Of a DNA stretch of 64,000 bases, positions 54,401 through 63,191 are shown piece by piece (position 1 is the stretch's first letter; each line of letters starts with the position of its first letter). The position numbers and the translations under genes were made by a program. Below the pieces are notes generated by a model that did no database searches, was not told the origin of the DNA, and saw only the letters and a list, made by a program, of their open reading frames with translations. Source of the DNA: Rhodopirellula sp. P2. Its GTDB lineage: Bacteria; Planctomycetota; Planctomycetia; Pirellulales; Pirellulaceae. Where the stretch lies: NCBI RefSeq assembly GCF_028768465.1, contig NZ_CP118225.1, positions 5,871,001-5,935,000 of the forward strand, read 5' to 3'.

Positions 54401-54480
54401 GTAGGCCGGACCGGAGCGGTAGCGGAGTTCCGGCAGGCACAGACATCCTGCCGTCGCTCCCTTCGGTCGGTACGGCCTAC
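54401..54480. repeat. Dispersed repeat with terminal inverted ends
   Basis: The stretch begins GTAGGCCGGACCGGAGCGG and ends GGTACGGCCTAC, so its ends are complementary (GTAGGCC/GGCCTAC). It lies just past the sialidase-like stop. The GTAGGCC core matches the small palindromes at 28051 and 43271. Confidence 0.75.
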
Positions 54481-54558
54481 GCGCCGAACCCGTCACACCG
54501 TGATCGTGGCGCGATCACGCCGTGAGACGGGTTGGGGTTCTTGCTGGCAATGATCGCC

Positions 54559-54686
54559 TAAGCAGGTACGCAGGTGTCATCGAGTATGTGAGCCGTTTGG
54601 CGTTAGCCACGGTTCCCACGCAAAACCGGGGCTAACGCCCAAACGGCTCACAAGATGAAACCCAATCATTCCTGCGTACCTGCTTA
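54559..54686. repeat. Nested inverted repeats between convergent genes
   Basis: The outer arms TAAGCAGGTACGCAGG (54559-54574) and CCTGCGTACCTGCTTA (54671-54686) are exact complements. The inner arms GTGAGCCGTTTGGCGTTAGCC (starting 54588) and GGCTAACGCCCAAACGGCTCAC (ending 54651) are near-perfect complements. The outer right arm overlaps the stop codon of the DUF4340 gene. It may act as a bidirectional terminator. Confidence 0.88.
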
Positions 54687-56738
54687 ATTGCCAAAACCGG
54701 CTGGCAATTGCATCCCCGGTGGCAACCCTCCGGGAGGACCAGCGGGAGCCGCGTTGTTCGCCCCTGGCTCAACGAACAATTCGTCGCGGTTGATTCGCAG
54801 TTGGCGATAAGTCGCTTCGGGAATGATGTAGTACCAATCGGCGAACCGAGCGTTCAAGTCAGCGACGCGCCGTTTGGCAGCGTTCAGACGATCCTTGCGT
54901 TCATCCAACAAACGCGTGTTGGCTTTCAAGATCTTCTCCTGTTCCGCTTCCAAGCGTTCTTGCTTCTCTTCGTCCGTCAGCTCGTTGAACGTCAACTCGT
55001 CGCTTTCTTCTTCCGCGGGTGCTTCAACAGCGGGCGCCTCAGTCGCATTGTCGCCCGCCGGCTCCAAAGCCATTTCTTCGTCAGCCGCTGCTTCCTCGGT
55101 CGCTGCTTCAGCGGGTGTTGCGTTCTCGGTTTGGGCGTCGGATTCCGCAGACGGCTCGTCGGTGGCATCGTCTTCGTCTTGCGGGTTCGCACCCTGACCT
55201 TGACCCGAAGCCTCGCCTTCACCAGTCACTTCGACCTCCTCAGACGCCTCCACTTTCTCAGCCGCTGGCTCCGCTTCCTCCGCCGGTTCGGCGGACGCCT
55301 CGTCCGTTTCCGTTTCCGTTTCCGTTGCTTCAGCTTCAGCTTCCTTCATTTCTGCTTCGGCCGCTTCGGGCTGGTCCTCTGCTTCGGCAGCTTCCTCCGC
55401 TGATTCTTCTGCAGGAGCGTCCGTTGTTTCCTCTTTCATTTCGGCTTCCGCAGCAGCGGGTTCTTCGCCCTCGACCTCGGCATCTTCTTCCCCAACGCCC
55501 AGCATCGCAGCGAGTTCTTCGATGGTCTGAGGAACGGGCTGCAAGTCAGGAGCGGGGAATTGGTCTTCGTTGACGCGCGCGGTGACCAACAGGTAACGAT
55601 TCACGCCGCCGACGTCCCCGTCCTCTTCGCCTGCGGTGTCATCTGACAAACCTTGGACGTCGCCGAATCGGAGCACGTACTCGATCCCTTCATCCACGGT
55701 GACGTTCAACTCACCGTTTGCCGACAAGACCTCAAACTCACCTTCGGCACCTGATCCCACAGGGAAGAAGCCACGGGTGTACAACGACTGAACTGCTTCG
55801 TTGTCCGAAATCAAATCCTTGTCTGCGCGAAGGTTGGCACTCATGCCTTCTGGTTTGCGAACGACATCGACGATTTTCAAATCGTCGAGTGCATTTTTCA
55901 TTTCGTTCAGCTTGGTGGTGTTGAGCTCCTTGTCAGCGGGTTGCTCCACCAGCTTGGGTTCCGCCAGCGGGTTTTCGGAGTTGTATTCCAGCAACTCTTT
56001 CATCGCCCACTCAGCACCATCCATCGCGAATTTTGCGGTGTAGTTGCGTTCCAAAGCAACGCTTCGGCCAGAGATCGACGCGGAGTAGTCTTTGACGACC
56101 GCTTCTTTGATGTCGATGCTGCTCATCTGCAGCAAGTCATCTTCGATCCAGTCCTGGAACTTGGTCGACAAAACCGAGTCGTCCATTTTGACGACGTACA
56201 CCGGGTCTTGGCCGGGTTTGCGAACGTAGATTTTGCCCTCTTCGTTCTTGACCGGATTCCCGATGATCAAGGAGGCAAGCGTCTGCTGAGATTCGTCTTT
56301 GAAGGTGACCAAGCGTCCCACACCGGTGTCGCCGACCTGCAAGTCTTCCAACTTGGGTTCAACAACGCCGAGTGCCGCATGGTCGCCTTGGTTCTCGGTC
56401 TGAACGTCCAGAATGTTCAGCCCCACCAAAGCGTTGGCAGCGTCTCGCATCTGTTCCACCGCATCCGCCGGATAGCCTTTTCGCGAAGGGATCGTCCACT
56501 GGCCCGATTCAGCATCGCGGCGAACCTCGAACGTTCCCAATTGGCCCTGTTCCTCGTCGAACGTGACAATCTTCAAGTTCGAGGCGGTCAACGGATCCTT
56601 GAACTTTTCAAAGAGCGGTTTCCCAGGCGAGTAAGGCGATTCCGTTTGAGTGGATGTGGGCCACGCCACAAACAATCCCACGGCGAGCATGACAGCCGCG
56701 GCAGCCCAAAACGCTCCGGTCTTCTTTCCTTCGTTCAC
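54684..56738 (-). CDS. DUF4340 protein of a Gld-type ABC system with an acidic insert
   Basis: The 684-residue protein has an N-terminal membrane anchor (GAFWAAAAVMLAVGLFVAWP, about 8-27). DUF4340-like repeats of ASNLKIVTFDEEQGQLGTFEV and TFKDESQQTLASLIIGNPVKN type follow. From about residue 412 to 582 it is almost entirely Glu, Ala, Thr and Asp. The conserved end returns as DWYYIIPEATYRQLRINRDELFV. The last 25 residues are Pro/Gly-rich. It is last in the ATPase, permease-GldG, DUF4340 series, and in other bacteria DUF4340 proteins accompany GldG-like proteins. Role is inferred only. Confidence 0.87.
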   Translation of the reverse strand: MNEGKKTGAFWAAAAVMLAVGLFVAWPTSTQTESPYSPGKPLFEKFKDPLTASNLKIVTFDEEQGQLGTFEVRRDAESGQWTIPSRKGYPADAVEQMRDAANALVGLNILDVQTENQGDHAALGVVEPKLEDLQVGDTGVGRLVTFKDESQQTLASLIIGNPVKNEEGKIYVRKPGQDPVYVVKMDDSVLSTKFQDWIEDDLLQMSSIDIKEAVVKDYSASISGRSVALERNYTAKFAMDGAEWAMKELLEYNSENPLAEPKLVEQPADKELNTTKLNEMKNALDDLKIVDVVRKPEGMSANLRADKDLISDNEAVQSLYTRGFFPVGSGAEGEFEVLSANGELNVTVDEGIEYVLRFGDVQGLSDDTAGEEDGDVGGVNRYLLVTARVNEDQFPAPDLQPVPQTIEELAAMLGVGEEDAEVEGEEPAAAEAEMKEETTDAPAEESAEEAAEAEDQPEAAEAEMKEAEAEATETETETDEASAEPAEEAEPAAEKVEASEEVEVTGEGEASGQGQGANPQDEDDATDEPSAESDAQTENATPAEAATEEAAADEEMALEPAGDNATEAPAVEAPAEEESDELTFNELTDEEKQERLEAEQEKILKANTRLLDERKDRLNAAKRRVADLNARFADWYYIIPEATYRQLRINRDELFVEPGANNAAPAGPPGGLPPGMQLPAGFGN

Positions 56739-56777
56739 GATTGCAGTCTCTATGAAATTGTTTGAATGGTTGAGAAG

Positions 56778-59636
56778 TTATTTCAGGCGGCTTTTGCTGA
56801 TGTTTTCACGTTCACGCAAACGACGTGAGGCGAACACCATGATGCCGACGATCAACGGCGGAATGCAGGGCAGAATCACTGCGGCCGTTTTGACTTGATT
56901 CTGAATCGCGGTGACTTCTTGCTCCGCTTCGCGACGAACGTCTTGGATCTTTTGCTCTCGTTCGTTCTGCAATTTTGCCTTCTGAACGTCCAAGATCCGC
57001 TGCTGGTTCGCTTGCTTGATTTGGAACGCGGTCAGCTTTTCACGCAAAACACTCTGCGGAACGGAACCGGTCTCCCGATCTTCTTGCAGCTTCTCGATCT
57101 CCTCCCGCAACGCTTGCACTTCTTGGTCGCTCTTTTCCTGAGCCTCACGAATCGTTTCATCGTACTGCGTTTGGAATTCACGACTCCGTTTGCGAACCAA
57201 GCTGGCCGCCTCTTCTTTGACCGAGTCAATCATTCGCAAACTGGCGTAGATCGGCTCGTGATTTCGAACATCGATGAAGCTCGTGTCGCCGGTCAACCAG
57301 TCGATCACGTTCAATGCGAACGTCACGTTCTGGAACTGGAACCGCATGTCCGAGATTTGGTCGGGATCCGCCCGAATGAGCAAGAACTCAGGCAGGATGA
57401 TGTCCATGTCGGCCACGTAAACGGCTTTGATGCCGGCGGCTTCGGAGTCACTGCCTTCCGCGGACTTGTTCGCTTCAATCGCCATCGCGATGGGCACGTT
57501 TGGATTGACGCCTTGGATCTCTTGAGCCAATGTCGTTTGTCCCGTCATGACTTGCCCCACCACTTGCGACGGCAGAGTTCCTGACAGAGGTCCAGTGGAA
57601 AGCAACGCGGTGTGCTTCAGCGTCGCGTCTTTCTTGGCGTAGACCGCACCGCCGAGAATGGCCAGCACTTGACGCAAACCACTGGTGATCGGACTGTCGT
57701 CACTGAGCGCTTCGCCGGGCTGAACCCCACGTGCTTGCTCATCGATGAACAACCAAAGTTCGTTGGCCGTGTCGAGGTTGGGATAAGGATTGTGCTGTTG
57801 CCAAACCAACTCGGGACTGAACAGACCTTGCATGCCAGGTTGGCCAGGAACGTTGAGTTCCAACACATCCCACAATTGACGGATGTCACCCTTGGGCGAA
57901 GCACCACCGCCACCGAACATGCCGCCCTGTGCCTGCTTGGCATCGCCGGTTGCAGTGACGTACTGAGCGCCAATGGGCCGCGGGTCTTCAAAGATCGCCG
58001 TGGGAACGCCAGCTTGAATCGCAGCGGTCAAACGATCGAATTGCTGAGGAGCCAACGAGGAAGGCTGAACGGCCACCAAAGCGTCGTACACGCCGGGGGT
58101 GATCGGACCAGACAGGTCGACTTCTTCCACGTCGTATTGTTTGGCGAGTTCGTCGACCAAGGGGTGTTTGTCAATCCGCTGCATCGACATGCCATTCATG
58201 ACCGTGCCGCCCATCAAGCGAGCGTCGGTGGCGACGATGCCCAATCGTTTTCGGGTGCCGCGAGCAACCGTGTTGATACTGCGAACAAGCTCGTATTCAA
58301 CGGGAATGCCGTATTCAAAAATCGGCACAGTGACTTTCTCGAGCCCCGAGCGGAAAGCGGCACCAAGAATCAATTGCTTCTGGGTGTAGGCCCCTTTCTC
58401 ACGGAACATTCGCGTGACGGGTTCGATCCCAAAGCGATCTGCGGCGAGGGCCGCGTCTTCACTGAACAAGTCGATCCCGTCGTACAAATTGACTTCGATC
58501 GTGCGCCCGTTCTTGGCGGCTTCGCTGCGGAATTCCTTCAGCAGATTGACCAATTCATAACGAGTCTTGGCATACAGTTCCGGGACTTCTTTGCTGATGA
58601 ACGCGTCGATCACGATCGGTCGATCGTCGTCGAGTTCACGGATCAGTGTCTTCGTTGCATCCGCCAGCGAACTGACTTTGCCTTCGGTCATGTCTGCCCG
58701 CACCACGTCCTTGCTACGGAACAACATGACCGCACCGACGGTGAACAACACGAGCGCCAACGAACGAGCGACATAGTGCCAGGCCATCGAGTTGCCGTCT
58801 TTGCCACCTGTCCAGTGACGACGCCCAATCAGAACCATGCAGACGTACAAGGCAACCGCAGCGACCAGAATGAAGTAGATGATCGAGGAGGAACTGATCA
58901 CACCGCGGCCGAAGTCATCGAACGGACGAGCGATCCCGCTGTCACGGACCCATTCCGCCACACGTTGGCTGGGACTGACCGAGTCAGCCAGCGAAGCGAA
59001 CGCAAGCGGAGCGTTGAACAACGCACCGAGGATGAAGCCAACGGTCAAGTTCCCGGTCAAGAACGAAGCGATCATGCCGATCGCGATCATCGCCAAACCG
59101 ACGAACCAATACCCCAAGTAAGTCGTGAAGATCAGCCCGGTGTCCAGGCTGCCTTCGGTGAGAATGGCCAGCGTGGTGAACGTGCTGAGTTGGCTGAACA
59201 GCAGCGACGAGGTGAAAATCGCCGCGGCTGACATGTACTTCCCGATCACAATGTCAAAGTCATCGGCGGGCAACGTCAGCAGCAATTCGTCGGTGCCCTG
59301 GCGTTTTTCTTCCGCCCAGATGCTCATCGTGATGGCGGGGATGAAGACCAGCATGATCACAGGGAACCAGTAGTTCAGCTGATCCAAGGTGGCCAAGTTT
59401 GAGTTGAAGAACTCGTAAGGCCAAAACGCGGCGACCGAAGTCAGGAACACGAAGATACAGAGAAAAACGTACCCCGTCGGGTTGCTGAAGTAACCAATGA
59501 AGTTTCGCTTCATCACCGCGAAGGCGGCTTGCTTGGTGCGGGCCAATGCGGACACGACCATCAGCAAAATCAACAGAAAGATCGCGTCTTTCGTGAGCAA
59601 GCTGATCAAGGCCATCGAGACGTTGTTGAGCGCCAT
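56778..59636 (-). CDS. Fused ABC-2 permease (GldF-like) and GldG-like auxiliary protein
   Basis: The 952-residue protein joins two domains. The N-terminal 270 residues form a six-helix ABC-2 permease (SVLARTKQAAFAVMKRNFIGYFSNPTGYVFL-like opening; FIPAITMSIWAEEKRQGTDELLLTLP, typical of GldF). Beyond about residue 290 comes a GldG-type auxiliary domain (YDGIDLFSEDAALAADRFGIEPV; PVEYELVRSINTVARGTRKRLGIV). A helical coiled coil (about 850-920, EAQEKSDQEVQALREEIEKLQED) and a final transmembrane helix follow. It lies between the ATPase (263 bases upstream) and the DUF4340 gene (39 bases downstream). Confidence 0.9.
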   Translation of the reverse strand: MALNNVSMALISLLTKDAIFLLILLMVVSALARTKQAAFAVMKRNFIGYFSNPTGYVFLCIFVFLTSVAAFWPYEFFNSNLATLDQLNYWFPVIMLVFIPAITMSIWAEEKRQGTDELLLTLPADDFDIVIGKYMSAAAIFTSSLLFSQLSTFTTLAILTEGSLDTGLIFTTYLGYWFVGLAMIAIGMIASFLTGNLTVGFILGALFNAPLAFASLADSVSPSQRVAEWVRDSGIARPFDDFGRGVISSSSIIYFILVAAVALYVCMVLIGRRHWTGGKDGNSMAWHYVARSLALVLFTVGAVMLFRSKDVVRADMTEGKVSSLADATKTLIRELDDDRPIVIDAFISKEVPELYAKTRYELVNLLKEFRSEAAKNGRTIEVNLYDGIDLFSEDAALAADRFGIEPVTRMFREKGAYTQKQLILGAAFRSGLEKVTVPIFEYGIPVEYELVRSINTVARGTRKRLGIVATDARLMGGTVMNGMSMQRIDKHPLVDELAKQYDVEEVDLSGPITPGVYDALVAVQPSSLAPQQFDRLTAAIQAGVPTAIFEDPRPIGAQYVTATGDAKQAQGGMFGGGGASPKGDIRQLWDVLELNVPGQPGMQGLFSPELVWQQHNPYPNLDTANELWLFIDEQARGVQPGEALSDDSPITSGLRQVLAILGGAVYAKKDATLKHTALLSTGPLSGTLPSQVVGQVMTGQTTLAQEIQGVNPNVPIAMAIEANKSAEGSDSEAAGIKAVYVADMDIILPEFLLIRADPDQISDMRFQFQNVTFALNVIDWLTGDTSFIDVRNHEPIYASLRMIDSVKEEAASLVRKRSREFQTQYDETIREAQEKSDQEVQALREEIEKLQEDRETGSVPQSVLREKLTAFQIKQANQQRILDVQKAKLQNEREQKIQDVRREAEQEVTAIQNQVKTAAVILPCIPPLIVGIMVFASRRLRERENISKSRLK

Positions 59637-59899
59637 GGTGGTACTGGAGAACAGGGGTTGGAGTGTGGGTTCAGGAACGAACGGATCGGAGACGCGAAGA
59701 CGACGCCTCGGGTGAAAGTGTGATGAGACGGGCCCCTCACGCTTTTGCCGCTAATCCGATCGTGGAAGATCAATGTCAGAATGTGTCGTTGCTCGGCATC
59801 AGAATCGGCAGCCAAGCCAAACTTCGGTGCCGAAGCTGTTCCGAGCCAAAACCGAATTCAGGTCAAACCCGGTTTCAAACTCAAATCGGAGTGCGAGAC

Positions 59900-60703
59900 T
59901 CAAGCCTTTTCGTCAGGCTCGGATTCGGATTGTCCGGTCAAGTGATGGAACGCTTCGTCCAGGTCGCCTTTGCCGGTGGTTCGCAAACCTTCGACCGAAC
60001 CGTCGTAGACCATCCGACCTTCGTTGATCATCACAACCCGGTCGGCCATCGCCTCGACTTCTTGCAAAATGTGCGTGCTGAGCAAGATCGTTTTGGTCTC
60101 GCTGAGTCGTCGCATCGTTTTCCGGACGCCACGAATTTGGTTGGGATCCAAACCAGCCGTGGGTTCGTCCATGATCAACACATCGGGTTCGTGCAGCAGA
60201 GCTTGGCTCATCCCGACCCGTTGTTTGAAACCCTTGGACAGTTTGCTGATCGGTTTGTACATCACCGACGAGAGGTCACAGATGTCGACCACCGCCTCGA
60301 TCCGATCGCGTTTGATGCGAGGCGACAAACCACGAGCATCGGCAAAGAATTCCAGCATCCCTTTGGGCGTCATTTCCGGATACAGAGGCCCGTTTTCGGG
60401 CAAGTATCCCAGGCGACGACTGCCCGCGATGCGATCGTCCATCATGTTGTGACCGGCGATCCGAGCGAACCCTTCGCTGGGAGCGATGTAGCCGGTCAAC
60501 ATCTTCATCGTCGTGCTTTTCCCGGCACCGTTGGGGCCCAGAAAGGCCACCAGTTCACCTTCGCCGACATTGAAAGTGACATCGCGCGCGGCCGCGAAGG
60601 GGCCATAAAACTTGCTCAGCCCCACCGCTTCGATCATGGGTTTTCGACCGCCCGCTGTGGATTCGGGGGAGGTCGTTGTGTCCGCCGTTGTGGCTGTTGC
60701 CAT
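59900..60703 (-). CDS. Gld-type ABC exporter ATPase
   Basis: The 267-residue ATPase has Walker A GPNGAGKSTTMKML (about 54-67), a Q-loop YLPENGPLYPEMTPKGMLEFFADARGL, signature LSKGFKQRVGMSQALLH (an LSGGQ variant), Walker B VLIMDEPTAGLDPNQIRGVR and the H-loop LSTHILQEVEAM. The sequence is of the GldA/NosF-like group and not close to the other two ATPases of the window (which share a [10 protein letters not shown] motif). It probably powers the fused permease encoded downstream. Confidence 0.93.
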   Translation of the reverse strand: MATATTADTTTSPESTAGGRKPMIEAVGLSKFYGPFAAARDVTFNVGEGELVAFLGPNGAGKSTTMKMLTGYIAPSEGFARIAGHNMMDDRIAGSRRLGYLPENGPLYPEMTPKGMLEFFADARGLSPRIKRDRIEAVVDICDLSSVMYKPISKLSKGFKQRVGMSQALLHEPDVLIMDEPTAGLDPNQIRGVRKTMRRLSETKTILLSTHILQEVEAMADRVVMINEGRMVYDGSVEGLRTTGKGDLDEAFHHLTGQSESEPDEKA

Positions 60704-60825
60704 CAGTGTCGTACCCGTCTTCTATCGTGGAAGAAATGGTTCAAGAGCGATTGCTACGCGGTTAGGTCGCGTTCGGTTCGCAACTTTTGAACGCTCGCAA
60801 CTTCAAACCGCGGGCGAAACAACGA

Positions 60826-61002
60826 TCAGGCGAGACCTTCGCGTTTGATAATGACGTCCGCACCAGGAGTCAACTTACGAAGCTTGCGAGCGGCTTCGGT
60901 CTTTTCCATCGTGCCGGCTTTCACTCGCTGCAACAGGTTGATGGTTTTTTTGCGACGGGCTCGCAGACGTGAAATTTCGCGACGACGTTCGGTTCCTGCC
61001 AT
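60826..61002 (-). CDS. Small highly basic protein (58 residues)
   Basis: The product begins MAGTERRREISRLRARRKKT at ATG 61002. It is rich in Arg and Lys and ends with ADVIIKREGLA. GGAA lies about 9 bases upstream. It resembles small basic proteins annotated as conserved in planctomycetes (possibly the DUF6800 group, which I could not confirm). It has no transmembrane segment. An RNA-binding or ribosome-associated role is possible but not shown. The longer frame to 61137 lacks support. Confidence 0.65.
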   Translation of the reverse strand: MAGTERRREISRLRARRKKTINLLQRVKAGTMEKTEAARKLRKLTPGADVIIKREGLA

Positions 61003-61286
61003 GAGGATTGATTCCGTTGTAATGAGTGTTGAGTCAGAAATACGGTCCAGAAGGGTCCCGAAATAAGGGACCACCCACTCGGACCGCCAGGCGAATCGGG
61101 CATTATCGCGCTCAGTGGTCAATGCGAAAGGGGTCAATCGGCGGAATCACGGGCTATCATTGGCGTTCAGTCCCCCTCACCCCGATCTCCCCACCTTTCG
61201 ACGAGTTCCCCCGCATGAGCCCCTCGTGTCTGATTCCTTCCTCTCGAGAACACGCCGACACCCATCGTGATCAGCAGGGTTACCGG

Positions 61287-62675
61287 ATGGCTCCCGCCGT
61301 GCCTCACAAATCAGCCGTGCCGCGCCGATCAGCAGCGGCCGCCGACCAATCGATCGCAGAAGGCCTCACGCCCTCCAGTTGCTCATCTCGGAACAGCCAG
61401 CCAATCTCGCTGGTTCTGCTGGCGGGATTGCTGCTCACAACGCTCCAATTGACGCCGGCAATCGCGGCCGAACCCGCCGCTGGATCGCCCCGGGAGACCC
61501 CGGACGGTTCGCAATCGCTGCTTGAGGGGACGTTGGCGGATTCCTGGGAAGGCAGTCTCGACGATTGGACCCTGGAAGACGGCGTTTTGACCGGAACGAC
61601 GGATGGATCGGTGAAGGTCAATCGCTTCATCACGTCGAAATTGCCCCCGGCCGAAGACTTTGAACTGGAAGTCGATGTGTGGGTCAGCGCCCGCGGCAAC
61701 AGTGGCATCCAGTATCGCAGCGAGGTCCGCGAAGACCTCGGCCCAAATGTCATGGTCGGCTACCAATGTGATGTGGTCGCGGCCAACCCCAAGTACAACG
61801 GCATGCTGTACGAGGAACGTGGCCGCCGCATCCTTTGCCACACCGGTGAACAGGTCGTCACCGATGCTGACGGGCAAGGCTGGGTCGTGAAATCCTCTAC
61901 CCCGCCCAAATTCGCCCCTGAAACCTGGCACCGGTTCAAGGTTCGTGTGGTTGGGAACCATCACCAACACTGGATCGATGGGCAACCGACCGCCGAACAT
62001 TTTGACTTGGACCCGAACGGGCGAGCCCTGTCCGGTCGCATTGGCGTGCAGGTCCATGTCGGGCCGCCAATGGAGGTTCGCTATCGCAATTTCTTCGTCA
62101 AACGCTTGACGCCCACCACCCAACCCAAGGAATCGATCGAGATTCCCGCCGACGCAGAAAAGATCGTCCCACAAGGCGGCTGGAAGAACGCGGGGCAACG
62201 CGACAGCAACCACAAACTGGTAGCAGCGGAACTCCCCGGCACCCGCAACGTCCACCGTGCCGGCCCCATTTGGCTGGCCTCACAACCCGATGCGGAAGGC
62301 CTGGCCGCCGCCAAAAAAGCCGGCGTGACCCGAGTGATCACGCTGCGAAGTGAACGCGAGCTGGACTTTGACGACGAAGCCTTGGTGAAGGAAGCGGGAT
62401 TGGAATTTCACGCGATCCGATTTGGTGGTCACCAACAAATGACGGATCAAAAGATCGATCAAATTCGCGAATTGCTCCAAACCGCTCGGCACGATGCCCA
62501 AATCCTCCTGCACTGCGCGTCCGCCAATCGTGTGGGTGCCGTCTGGATCGCTCACCGTGTCCTGGATGGCCGCCAAGCAATCGAGAACGCGTTGCTGGAG
62601 GGCAAGCAAATCGGACTGCTGGATCCCGATCTTGGCACGACCGCCATGGAATACGTGAACCAGCGAAAACGTTGA
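61287..62675 (+). CDS. Secreted DUF1080-DUF442 fusion protein
   Basis: The product is about 462 residues from ATG 61287. AGGG lies 7 bases upstream of this start; ATG 61215 is an alternative. The N-terminus is long and basic, with a hydrophobic signal (ISLVLLAGLLLTTLQLTPAIAA-EPA). The first domain (DUF1080/3-keto-disaccharide-hydrolase) has LEDGVLTGTTDGS, FELEVDVWVSARGNSGIQYRSEV, and GVQVHVGPPMEVRYRNFFVKRL. The second (DUF442/phosphatase-like) has GPIWLASQPDAEGLAAAKKAGVTRVITLRSERE and the active-site loop HCASANRVGA (around 62511-62531), a CX4R loop typical of that family. Sugar hydrolysis plus phosphatase-like chemistry outside the cytoplasm is possible. Confidence 0.85.
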   Translation: MAPAVPHKSAVPRRSAAAADQSIAEGLTPSSCSSRNSQPISLVLLAGLLLTTLQLTPAIAAEPAAGSPRETPDGSQSLLEGTLADSWEGSLDDWTLEDGVLTGTTDGSVKVNRFITSKLPPAEDFELEVDVWVSARGNSGIQYRSEVREDLGPNVMVGYQCDVVAANPKYNGMLYEERGRRILCHTGEQVVTDADGQGWVVKSSTPPKFAPETWHRFKVRVVGNHHQHWIDGQPTAEHFDLDPNGRALSGRIGVQVHVGPPMEVRYRNFFVKRLTPTTQPKESIEIPADAEKIVPQGGWKNAGQRDSNHKLVAAELPGTRNVHRAGPIWLASQPDAEGLAAAKKAGVTRVITLRSERELDFDDEALVKEAGLEFHAIRFGGHQQMTDQKIDQIRELLQTARHDAQILLHCASANRVGAVWIAHRVLDGRQAIENALLEGKQIGLLDPDLGTTAMEYVNQRKR

Positions 62676-62825
62676 TGGCAGCCGCCGGGGAACCGCCCAA
62701 TGCTTGATCCACCCTCAGTTCCTCCCGTTCCGTGTTCGCTCGTGACCTAACGTGTCACGGCGGTGGCGATGATACCAACATCGAAGTTTGATTCACCGCC
62801 GCCCAGTTCCATCGGACCGCCCACC

Positions 62826-63191
62826 ATGTCAGTTGCAACGCTTTCCCCCGCCGCATCGACCGCATCTTTCGCACCCGCCAGCGAAACCTTCGCCCGTGCT
62901 CACGGCCGCGTCTGCCAACGAGCCAACACGAAGTGGAGCCCCGCAAAAGTCTTGCGAACCGCGATGGCGGACAGCGATCGCTTTGTCGTGCAACTGGATT
63001 ACGTCGACTCGAAAGGCAAGCGAACTCGTCGAACCATCAGCCCAATCCGGTTCGGAGCCGCGGACCGCTTTCTCGGCCTGTGTCTGTGCCGCGAAGAACC
63101 TCGCCAGTTTCACTTGTCTCGTTGCAGCAACTTTCAGCTGCTCGACGCCGACGACGTGATCATGCCGGTTGAAATGGTCGAGCTGGACTGA
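62826..63191 (+). CDS. Small WYL-like protein
   Basis: The 121-residue protein begins MSVATLSPAASTASFAPASE and then shows VVQLDYVDSKGKRTRRTISPIRFGAADRFLGLCLCREEPRQFHLSRCSNFQLL, matching the WYL/Sm-like domain pattern (strand, R-x-x-P, hydrophobic-C, R-x-F-x-x-x-R). There is no helix-turn-helix, so it is not a complete WYL transcription regulator. I chose ATG 62826; an in-frame start at 62763 is possible. Function may be ligand sensing or nucleic acid binding. Confidence 0.65.
   Translation: MSVATLSPAASTASFAPASETFARAHGRVCQRANTKWSPAKVLRTAMADSDRFVVQLDYVDSKGKRTRRTISPIRFGAADRFLGLCLCREEPRQFHLSRCSNFQLLDADDVIMPVEMVELD

Noticed and set aside
57612-59231. Open frame of 539 residues on the plus strand
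   Set aside because: It is antisense to the fused GldF-GldG gene and has no recognisable domain.
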